Positions 1 through 5,854 of a stretch of DNA of 7,974 bases are shown here, in pieces. The stretch is from Chloroflexota bacterium (GTDB taxonomy: Bacteria > Chloroflexota > Dehalococcoidia > SM23-28-2 > RBG-16-64-32). The number at the start of each line of letters is the position of its first letter. Position 1 is the first letter of the stretch. The stretch spans positions 1 to 7,974 of the forward strand of contig JADFRV010000102.1 in NCBI GenBank assembly GCA_022561095.1, read 5' to 3'. The position numbers and the translations under genes are program-made. A model generated the notes under the pieces. The model was given only the letters and a program-made list of their open reading frames with translations. It made no database searches and was not told where the DNA came from.

Positions 1-150
1 CGACCGATGTTGAGGCGTGTTCCGTGAGGTATACGGCCAGGCGGTCCGCGTCGTCCGGCAGACTGGCGATCGGTGAATGGCGTCGAGCAGGGCCTCCGCA
101 TGTTCGCGATTCGTCCTGTCCTACGCGGCTGTCGAGTCTCGACGGTCCGG
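1..150. other. Left edge, no supported gene
   Basis: This stretch lies downstream of the permease stop codon. On the minus strand short open segments give protein-like pieces such as EHAEALLDAI and, in another frame, SPIASLPDDADRLAVYLTE. They are in different frames, and no start codon with a ribosome binding site was found. It may hold a diverged or frameshifted end of another gene that continues outside the window, or simply be intergenic. No terminator hairpin followed by a T-run was seen. Confidence 0.3.
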
Positions 151-888
151 TCACTCCCACCGGAAGAAGCGGAGCGCGAGCAGGATCGAGAGTACGAGGA
201 TCACTACAACGACGAGCAGCGACTGTCCGGCGTCGAGGCCGAGCCAGGCGTCTTGCATGATGTAGATCACGTGTTTGAGCGGCGTGAGACTGCCGGCGGT
301 GCGCATCCCCGATGGCATCGCTTCCGGCGGTGGGCCGGCCCCGGCGAGCATCAACATCATGAACCACAGCAGAAGTCCCAATGCTTGGGCAGCCCGTGCA
401 GTGGGCAGGACAGCTCCTAGCAGCACACCGAGGGCGGCGAACATGAACACCGCGAGGAGGAAAGCCCCAACAACGGTGAGCAGCGAGTTGGGAGCGGCGA
501 AGTCGTAGACCACGGCGGCTGCGGCCACCAACAACAGGCTGCTGGTGGCGGCGATCACCACGGCGACGGCCACTTCGGCACCACCGACCGCCCATGCCGA
601 CATGGAAGAAGCATGGAGTCGTTTGAGCACACCGCGTTCCCGGTATCCGGCGAGGTGTGTCGGGATGGTGATGAGACCGATCGAAGCGATCACCAACCCT
701 ATGTAGACGGGCACGTAGTAGCTCATCGGTTCGACGTCCCGGTAGAAGCCGGCCACCACCTCCTCACCGGACACCCCACCAAGGACGTAGAGGATCATCA
801 GAGGCAACGCCAGGGCGAACACCACGGTCAGGGGCTCACGTAGCAGCAGCTTCACCTCCACCCATGACAGTTTCACCAGCGTCCGCAC
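151..888 (-). CDS. ABC-2 type transporter permease (DrrB-like)
   Basis: This is the integral membrane subunit of an ABC exporter and would act in the cytoplasmic membrane with the ATPase encoded just upstream. The 245-residue protein shows six hydrophobic segments at roughly residues 20-38, 58-80, 104-128, 136-160, 166-184 and 222-240. This is the usual ABC-2 permease topology and length. After the second segment comes a charged YRERGVLKRL stretch (residues 82-91), typical of the cytoplasmic loop of this family, which normally reads E-x-G-x-x-x-R-L. The start is a GTG at 888. A GGGAG at 895-899 lies six bases before it, and the GTG overlaps the ATPase stop by one base (TAGTG), so the two genes are cotranscribed and probably translationally coupled. 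The substrate cannot be read from the sequence; relatives export antibiotics, lipids or polysaccharides. The family call is firm and the substrate is unknown. Confidence 0.9.
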   Translation of the reverse strand: MRTLVKLSWVEVKLLLREPLTVVFALALPLMILYVLGGVSGEEVVAGFYRDVEPMSYYVPVYIGLVIASIGLITIPTHLAGYRERGVLKRLHASSMSAWAVGGAEVAVAVVIAATSSLLLVAAAAVVYDFAAPNSLLTVVGAFLLAVFMFAALGVLLGAVLPTARAAQALGLLLWFMMLMLAGAGPPPEAMPSGMRTAGSLTPLKHVIYIMQDAWLGLDAGQSLLVVVVILVLSILLALRFFRWE

Positions 889-1856
889 TAGGCGCTCCCA
901 CCGGTGCCCGTCAGGGCGAGGTACACGTCCTCGAGGTCGGCCCTCTTCACCCGGAGATCTGTGGGCGCGATGCCGTGGTCGACCAGAGCCGCGGCGACAA
1001 AGGCGAGAACCGGACCCGTGCCTTCGACCTTGACATGGTCTCCCGTGCGTTGCACTGCGGTGACGTGTTGCACGCTGTCGAGCCAGGTCAGGTCGGTTTG
1101 GTCGGTGGAGAAGAGGACTCGCACCGTTGTGGTGTGACCGGAGATCAGACCCGACGGGGTGTCGAGCGCGATCAGCCGCTTGTCATTGAGGATGGCCAGC
1201 CGATCGCACAGGTTCTCTGCTTCGTCCATGAAGTGCGTCACCAACACCACTGTCGTGCCCCGATCCTGCATCCGGCGGATCAGGTCCCACGCCACCCGCC
1301 TCGACGCAGGATCCAGCCCGGTCGTCATCTCGTCGAGGAAGACGACCTCGGGATCGTTGACCAGTGCCAGGGCAACAAACAGCCGCTGCCGCTGGCCGCC
1401 GGACAGACTCCCGAAGGTGGCGTTGCGTTTGGAGGCGAGCCCCCATTGCTCCATGGCCGCCGCCCAGTCGCGGCCACCCGGTACGACTGACGAGAACAGG
1501 TCGAGTGCCTCCCACACCTTGATCCGGTCCGGAAGGGCCGACTCCTGAAGCTGAGAGCCGATCCGACGCCGAATCTCGGCGGCGTGGTCACGCGGATCCA
1601 ATCCGAGGACCCGGAGGCTCCCTCCGTCGGCGCGGCGCAGACCCTGGAGGCATTCGACGACGGTGGTCTTGCCCGCTCCGTTGGGACCGAGGATGCCGAA
1701 GATCTCGCCGCGCTCCACCTGGAAGCCGTGGCGCTCCAGTGAGTCGGCCAGCACCGCGGCCGCATGGTGCTCTTGAAAATTAAGCTCAGGATGGGCGTGG
1801 ATGTCCAGGCTGGTGGAAACCAGTTCCTCACGCAGGTCTTCAACAGCCCGAGTCAC
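888..1856 (-). CDS. ABC transporter ATP-binding protein with a foreign (M20D-type) N-terminus
   Basis: This is the nucleotide-binding subunit of the exporter. Counting from the GTG at 1856 (322 residues), the motifs are: Walker A GPNGAGKT at 57-64, Q-loop near Q104 (QLQES), signature LSGGQ at 151-155, Walker B VVFLDE at 171-176, D-loop GLDP at 180-183 and switch histidine H208 (VTHFMDEAE). A DrrA-like tail ends in RADLEDVYLALTG at 305-317. Walker B is followed by M where P is usual (LDEMTTGLDP). Residues 1-50 do not belong to an ABC domain: they read AVEDLREELVS then LDIHAHPELNFQEHHAAA, the N-terminus of an M20D amidohydrolase. The normal first ~30 residues of the ATPase, including the adenine-stacking A-loop aromatic, are therefore absent. 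The frame stays open upstream to 2093, but that extension runs into the divergent dipeptidase gene and looks non-coding. GTG 1856 is preferred; an AAAGGAG lies at 1871-1877, 14 bases upstream. As encoded, the protein is probably impaired. Confidence 0.8.
   Translation of the reverse strand: MTRAVEDLREELVSTSLDIHAHPELNFQEHHAAAVLADSLERHGFQVERGEIFGILGPNGAGKTTVVECLQGLRRADGGSLRVLGLDPRDHAAEIRRRIGSQLQESALPDRIKVWEALDLFSSVVPGGRDWAAAMEQWGLASKRNATFGSLSGGQRQRLFVALALVNDPEVVFLDEMTTGLDPASRRVAWDLIRRMQDRGTTVVLVTHFMDEAENLCDRLAILNDKRLIALDTPSGLISGHTTTVRVLFSTDQTDLTWLDSVQHVTAVQRTGDHVKVEGTGPVLAFVAAALVDHGIAPTDLRVKRADLEDVYLALTGTGGSA
1707..1856 (-). pseudogene. N-terminal fragment of an M20D family amidohydrolase
   Basis: About 50 codons match the start of M20D metallo-aminoacylases (AbgB/PM20D2/hippurate hydrolase type). 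The diagnostic block is LDIHAHPELNFQEH followed by AAAVLADSLERHGFQVERG. In intact members this is followed by a short loop and the first metal-binding segment; here the frame passes straight into the ABC ATPase core (EIFGILGPNGAGKTT). The rest of the ~400-residue enzyme is missing. An AAAGGAG at 1871-1877 suggests that a real start lay here. The best-spaced ATG (1861-1859, nine bases after it) is out of frame and stops after two codons (ATG CAG TGA), so the in-frame GTG at 1856 is the likelier start. In its original context this gene would have been divergent from the M20 dipeptidase at 2083. Confidence 0.7.
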
Positions 1857-2082
1857 TGCATCGCCGTGGGCTCCTTTGAAATCCGTGGCGCGCAGGCAGC
1901 GTTCTCTAGCGCTGGGCAGCTGAAGGTGTGGACGCGAGAGGTGACGGTAAGAGTGTTCGCAGAGCCAGGATTGGATATGAGGGCCGCGGGCGCACTGAGG
2001 CTTGTGAGCGAGGGCCCCGAAGGCGCCGAGAATGAGCTGGATCCGCTTGGCTACCCCTGTTGAAAGAGTCTGGAGCAGCGCT
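1857..2082. other. Intergenic region between divergent genes
   Basis: These 226 bases separate the leftward M20D/ABC start from the rightward dipeptidase. They contain a Shine-Dalgarno AAAGGAG on the minus strand (1871-1877) and a GGAG on the plus strand (2072-2075). No promoter with both a good -35 and a good -10 stands out; GATATG near 1974-1979 is a weak rightward -10 candidate. Open frames cross the region on both strands, but the translations look like non-coding high-GC sequence. Confidence 0.45.
2072..2075 (+). promoter_or_regulatory. Ribosome binding site of the M20 dipeptidase
   Basis: GGAG, seven bases before the ATG at 2083, decides this start over the upstream in-frame ATG at 2032. 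Confidence 0.6.
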
Positions 2083-3435
2083 ATGGATGACATCTTCCGC
2101 TACATCGACGATCACCTGAACGAATCGATCACGGGGCTGACGGAGCTGTGCAAGCTGCCCAGCGTCAGCGCTCAGAACTCCGCCATCGAGGAGACGGCGG
2201 AGCACGTGTCGGGCCTGCTGCGCGACCTCGGGTTCGAGGCGCGGGTGCTGCCCAAAGCCGCGGGCGGCTATCCCGTCGTTTACGCGGAGCAGGCGGGGCG
2301 GTCGGCGCGGACGCTGCTGTTCTACGACCACTACGACGTGCAGCCGCCGGAGCCGCTGGAGCTGTGGTCGTCGCCGCCGTTTCAGCCGACGTTGCGGGAG
2401 GGCAAGCTGTACGGGCGCGGCGTCTCCGACAACAAGGGGAATATCGCCGCGCGGCTGGCTGCCCTCCGTGCCTGGAAGGAGGTTCGCGGCGAGCTGCCCT
2501 GCGCCGTGAAGTTCTGCATCGAGGGGGACGAGGAGATCGGCAGCCCGCAGATGGAGGAGTTCGTGGCGGAGCAGCGGGAGCTGCTGGCAGCCGACGCCTG
2601 CGTCTGGGAGGGCGGCGGCGTCACCTGGGAGGGCGTGCCCCAGGTCACCCTCGGCGTGAAGGGCCTCCTCTACGTCGAACTGGAGTCGAGCACGGTGGAC
2701 CGCGACGCTCACTCCTCCTACGGGACGGTGCTGCCCAACGCCGCCTGGCGTTTGGCCTGGGCGCTCTCCTCGATCAAGGGGCCGGACGAGCGGGTGCTCA
2801 TCGACGGCTTCTACGACGCCGTGCGTCCGTCCACGCCCGAGGAGCGGGCGGCGGTGGAGGCGATGCCCTCGGAGGAAGGGGAGACGCTGAAGTCGTACGG
2901 CGTCGAGGAGGCGCTGACGGGCGTGCGCGGCCTGGAGTACCGGCTGCGTCACTTGTTCGAGCCGACGGCGACGATCGACGGGCTGACCTCGGGCTACGAG
3001 GGTGAGGGGGCGAAGACGGTGCTGCCGGCGCGGGCGATGGCGAAGATGGACTTCCGCCTGGTGCCGGACCAGGACCCGGACGACATCTTCACGAAGCTGC
3101 GGCGGCACCTGGACTCGCGCGGCTTCAGCGACATAACGCTACGGCTGGTCAGCGGCGAGCGGCCGGCGCGGACGCCGGTCAGCGATCCGCTGGTGGAGGT
3201 GGTTCGACGGGCGGTCGTGGACGCCTACGGCCGGGAGCCGCTCATCGTGCCGACGATGGCAGGCACGGGGCCGCTCTACCCGTTCGTCGCCACGCTGGGG
3301 CTGCCCACGGCCGATATTGGGATCGGCTATCCGGATACGCGCATCCACGCCCCGGACGAGAACATCCGCATCGAGGATTTCCAGAACGGCACCAAGGCGG
3401 TGGCGGCGCTGCTGCAGCGGTTCGCTGAGGGCTAG
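2083..3435 (+). CDS. M20 family metallopeptidase (dipeptidase)
   Basis: This is a di-zinc peptidase of the M20 dipeptidase/carnosinase-like group, expected to cleave dipeptides or similar N-acyl amino acids in the cytoplasm. The 450 residues match the family's usual length. The first metal histidine and its partner aspartate are in YDHYDVQP (H83, D85), the bridging aspartate is D116 in GVSDNKGN, and the catalytic and metal glutamates are E150 and E151 in IEGDEEIGS. A probable further ligand is E176 in ACVWEGGG, and the last metal histidine is H422 in TRIHAPDEN. The lid or dimerisation domain contributes H210 in DAHSSYG, which in relatives contacts the substrate carboxylate. There is no signal peptide. 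The ATG at 2083 has a GGAG seven bases upstream; an upstream in-frame ATG at 2032 gives an extension unlike the family. The stop overlaps the convergent zinc-protein stop. The exact substrate is unknown. Confidence 0.93.
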   Translation: MDDIFRYIDDHLNESITGLTELCKLPSVSAQNSAIEETAEHVSGLLRDLGFEARVLPKAAGGYPVVYAEQAGRSARTLLFYDHYDVQPPEPLELWSSPPFQPTLREGKLYGRGVSDNKGNIAARLAALRAWKEVRGELPCAVKFCIEGDEEIGSPQMEEFVAEQRELLAADACVWEGGGVTWEGVPQVTLGVKGLLYVELESSTVDRDAHSSYGTVLPNAAWRLAWALSSIKGPDERVLIDGFYDAVRPSTPEERAAVEAMPSEEGETLKSYGVEEALTGVRGLEYRLRHLFEPTATIDGLTSGYEGEGAKTVLPARAMAKMDFRLVPDQDPDDIFTKLRRHLDSRGFSDITLRLVSGERPARTPVSDPLVEVVRRAVVDAYGREPLIVPTMAGTGPLYPFVATLGLPTADIGIGYPDTRIHAPDENIRIEDFQNGTKAVAALLQRFAEG

Positions 3436-3680
3436 TGCTGCTTCCCCACCGGCGGCTCGCCTTCACCTGCTGGCGCGCCCTCCTGAGGCAGGCAGGTGAA
3501 GCAGGCGAAGCGCAGCGATAGGAACTGCTCGTCGACCCACACATCGCCGCAGTCCTTGCCCTCGACGTCGTTGTGCTGGTTCAGGTGGAACGGCCGGTCG
3601 CACTCGCCGCAGATGGCGGAGGCCAGCTCCTTGGCGGCCTCGCCGCAGACCGCGCAGGTGACCTCCGTGGAGGCCGTCAC
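3432..3680 (-). CDS. Small PHD/RING-like zinc-binding protein
   Basis: This 82-residue protein is of unknown function. The ligand pattern is C9-x2-C12, C24-x2-C27, H32, H36, C44 and C60-x2-C63. The middle reads ICGECDRPFHLNQHND, close to the Cys-x2-Cys-x4-His step of PHD and RING treble-clef domains, with a histidine (H36) where a cysteine would usually follow. The number and order of ligands fit two zinc ions in a cross-brace, or one treble-clef plus a ribbon; this is inference. The C-terminal tail is short, disordered-looking and Gly/Pro/Glu-rich. The start is a GTG whose last bases form the stop of the upstream cca-like gene (GTGA), so translation is very likely coupled to that gene. The stop overlaps the convergent dipeptidase stop inside CTAG. 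The coupling suggests a role near tRNA or RNA metabolism, but position is the only support for that. Confidence 0.75.
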   Translation of the reverse strand: MTASTEVTCAVCGEAAKELASAICGECDRPFHLNQHNDVEGKDCGDVWVDEQFLSLRFACFTCLPQEGAPAGEGEPPVGKQH

Positions 3681-4936
3681 GTGCGCGTCCTTGTGCCCGC
3701 GCGGAGCAGTTCGCGGGCCAGCCTCTCTTCGTCTCGACGGGAGCGCACTTCGCCGTCCAGCTTAGCAGCTTTGAGGCGGCGCAGCAGTTGGCCGAGCTGT
3801 GGCCCCGGCGGCGCACCCAGGGCCAGAAGGGCGTGGCCATCGAGGGACGGCTGGAGGTAGCGCCAGCGGTGGAGGTAGCGCGAAGCCTGTACGCGGGCGC
3901 TCTCTTGGCCCGCCGCGGCGAGCGCCCACACTGCGGCCGACGGGAAGGGCGAGAGCAGCTCCACTGCGCGGCTGGGCCTAACCTCAGCCGAGAGATCGCG
4001 CTCCAGTGTCCTGACCTCCGTGACCGCTCGTACCGCTTCCGTCTCGCGTTTGTTCAGCGCCAGCCGGGCGGCGAGGGCCGTGGCTTCTGGCTGCGGCAGA
4101 TCCCACGCCAGCAGGGCGAGGTAGGCGGTGCGGGAAGGCGTAGTGTGGATCTCCCTGAGCTTGCCGAACGCCTCAGCTTGGCTACCATCGAAGGATAGCA
4201 TGGGGAGTATGGCCTGAAGCGCGCCCAGCTCGTTCAGCCGCAGAAGGATGCGCTCCGGCTGCGGCTCCCGCCAGAGGCGGGCCAGCTCCTCACGGATTCG
4301 GGGGCCGCTGATCGCCTTCAGGTAGGCGACATCGCGCCTCAGCCGGCGCACGGTTTTCGACTCCAGCCGGAAGCTCAGGCGCGACTCGTAGCGGGAGGCA
4401 CGCAGGATGCGGGTGGCGTCATCCCTGAAGCTAGCGTCGTGCAGGATGCGGAGGAGCCCTGCTTCAAGGTCGCTCTTCCCGTCGAACGGATCGGTGATGG
4501 CGCCGCGCTGGTCGCCCGTCAGCGCCAGCGCCATCGCGTTCACCGTGAAGTCGCGGCGAAACAGGTCGTCTTGGAGGGAGCCGGGGTGTACGGAAGGCAG
4601 CGCTCCGGGTCGCTCGTAGGTTTCGACGCGGGCGGTGGCGACGTCGATACGGAAGTTGGCGCCTTTCAGTGTAGCCGTGCCGAAGGCGGAGTGTACGATG
4701 CAGCGTACGTCTTCGAGGCCGATCGCGACCCGGCGGGCCAGGGCGGGAGCGTCTCCCTCCAGCGTGAGGTCCACGTCCAGCGTTGGGCGGTTTAGCAGGA
4801 GGTCGCGCACACTGCCGCCGACGAGGTAAATCGCCAGCGCTTCGCCCTGGGCGTCCTGGACGATAGCGGCGAGGGCTTTGCGGGCGGCGGCGGGTAGCGC
4901 CCGATTAAGGTTATCGATAAGGTTAGCCTTAGCCAT
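3677..4936 (-). CDS. cca: CCA tRNA nucleotidyltransferase / poly(A) polymerase family protein
   Basis: This class II nucleotidyltransferase adds CCA (or part of it) to tRNA 3' ends, or A tails to RNA, in the cytoplasm. From the ATG at 4936 it has 419 residues. The polymerase fingerprint is YLVGGSVRDLLLNR (37-50), followed by the metal-binding DVD pair D54 and D56. Next come RRDFTVNAMAL (128-138), the DPFDGKSDLEAG turn (149-160) and the nucleotide-selecting helix FRDDATRILRASRY (170-183), where the usual E-D-x-x-R template reads D-D-x-x-R. GPRIREELARL (211-221) is the conserved neck helix. The C-terminal ~190 residues are helical tRNA-binding body without an HD phosphohydrolase motif. A GTG at 4945 is an alternative start. 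It overlaps the downstream zinc-protein gene by four bases and diverges from rnc. Full CCA-adding, A-adding and poly(A) activities cannot be distinguished from sequence alone. Confidence 0.9.
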   Translation of the reverse strand: MAKANLIDNLNRALPAAARKALAAIVQDAQGEALAIYLVGGSVRDLLLNRPTLDVDLTLEGDAPALARRVAIGLEDVRCIVHSAFGTATLKGANFRIDVATARVETYERPGALPSVHPGSLQDDLFRRDFTVNAMALALTGDQRGAITDPFDGKSDLEAGLLRILHDASFRDDATRILRASRYESRLSFRLESKTVRRLRRDVAYLKAISGPRIREELARLWREPQPERILLRLNELGALQAILPMLSFDGSQAEAFGKLREIHTTPSRTAYLALLAWDLPQPEATALAARLALNKRETEAVRAVTEVRTLERDLSAEVRPSRAVELLSPFPSAAVWALAAAGQESARVQASRYLHRWRYLQPSLDGHALLALGAPPGPQLGQLLRRLKAAKLDGEVRSRRDEERLARELLRAGTRTRT

Positions 4937-4953
4937 ATTCGGCACCGGGGCCC

Positions 4954-4959
4954 ATTATA
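4954..4959 (-). promoter_or_regulatory. Perfect -10 box for the leftward cca operon
   Basis: Minus-strand TATAAT with no convincing -35 upstream. Transcription would begin at about 4945-4947, at or just before the GTG at 4945 and about ten bases before the ATG at 4936. There is no Shine-Dalgarno sequence in between, so the mRNA may be leaderless or nearly so. Confidence 0.5.
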
Positions 4960-4969
4960 AAGCGTCGTC

Positions 4970-4999
4970 TTGACAGGCCGTTTTGGCGACGCCTAAGAT
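4970..4999 (+). promoter_or_regulatory. Sigma-70-type promoter for rnc-smc
   Basis: A perfect -35 TTGACA (4970-4975), an 18-base spacer and a -10 TAAGAT (4994-4999, four of six consensus bases including T1, A2 and T6). The predicted start near 5006 gives a leader of about 120-130 bases before rnc. A second, weaker -10 candidate TATGAT (5044-5049) has no recognisable -35. Confidence 0.55.
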
Positions 5000-5022
5000 G
5001 GTTAGGAATTAGCCTCTATTTC

Positions 5023-5127
5023 TGCTAACCTTTTGGCCCGCAATATGATACCCCAGCATAGTCGTCGGATACAGCTTTCGAGCGGGGCACGCCCTTTGGG
5101 CGGCTGGCTCTAGCGCTAAGGTTAGCA
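5023..5127 (+). promoter_or_regulatory. Inverted repeat in the rnc leader that includes its ribosome binding site
   Basis: TGCTAACCTT (5023-5032) is the exact reverse complement of AAGGTTAGCA (5118-5127), separated by 85 bases. The right arm carries the only Shine-Dalgarno-like sequence of rnc. A small internal hairpin, CGCCC-TTT-GGGCG, sits at 5090-5102. Pairing would hide the ribosome binding site. RNase III is known in other bacteria to cut its own leader, so an autoregulatory role is plausible but unproven. Confidence 0.4.
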
Positions 5128-5133
5128 TTGCCG

Positions 5134-5847
<714 letters not shown>

Positions 5848-5854
5848 CGAGTAT

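Larger units (their letters stand above)
4906..5127. repeat. Cluster of TAAGGTTA motifs around the divergent promoters
   Basis: TAAGGTTA occurs on the plus strand at 4906-4913, 4918-4925 (12-base period, spacer TCGA) and 5117-5124. A reverse copy with one mismatch lies at 5026-5033. The first pair frames the perfect palindrome TTATCGATAA (4911-4920) and lies in the first codons of cca. The last copy forms the ribosome binding site of rnc. GGTTAG also occurs at 5000-5005. Confidence 0.5.

Noticed and set aside
864..1490. Plus-strand frame of 208 codons opposite the ABC ATPase
   Set aside because: It is antisense to clear ABC motifs, with His/Gly/Arg/Pro-rich translation and no domain.
1857..2093. 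Upstream extension of the ABC ATPase frame to 2093
   Set aside because: The 79 extra residues resemble no family, run into the start of the divergent dipeptidase and lie upstream of the likely GTG start with its AAAGGAG.
2148..3005. 285-codon plus-strand frame inside the dipeptidase
   Set aside because: It is an Ala/Arg/Gly-rich out-of-frame shadow; the frame at 2083 carries all the M20 motifs.
1906..3108. 400-codon open frame on the minus strand opposite the M20 dipeptidase
   Set aside because: It is Arg/His/Leu-rich, low-complexity protein with no recognisable domain, and it mirrors the codon bias of the dipeptidase on the other strand. It is a typical antisense shadow in GC-rich DNA.
5090..5102. 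CGCCC-TTT-GGGCG hairpin as an intrinsic terminator
   Set aside because: There is no T-run after it, and it sits in the rnc leader, so it is at most part of the leader fold.
1904..5117. Shared 10-mer CTCTAGCGCT at 1904-1913 and 5108-5117
   Set aside because: A 10-base repeat at this distance is expected by chance many times in 8 kb, and it has no consistent position relative to a start codon.
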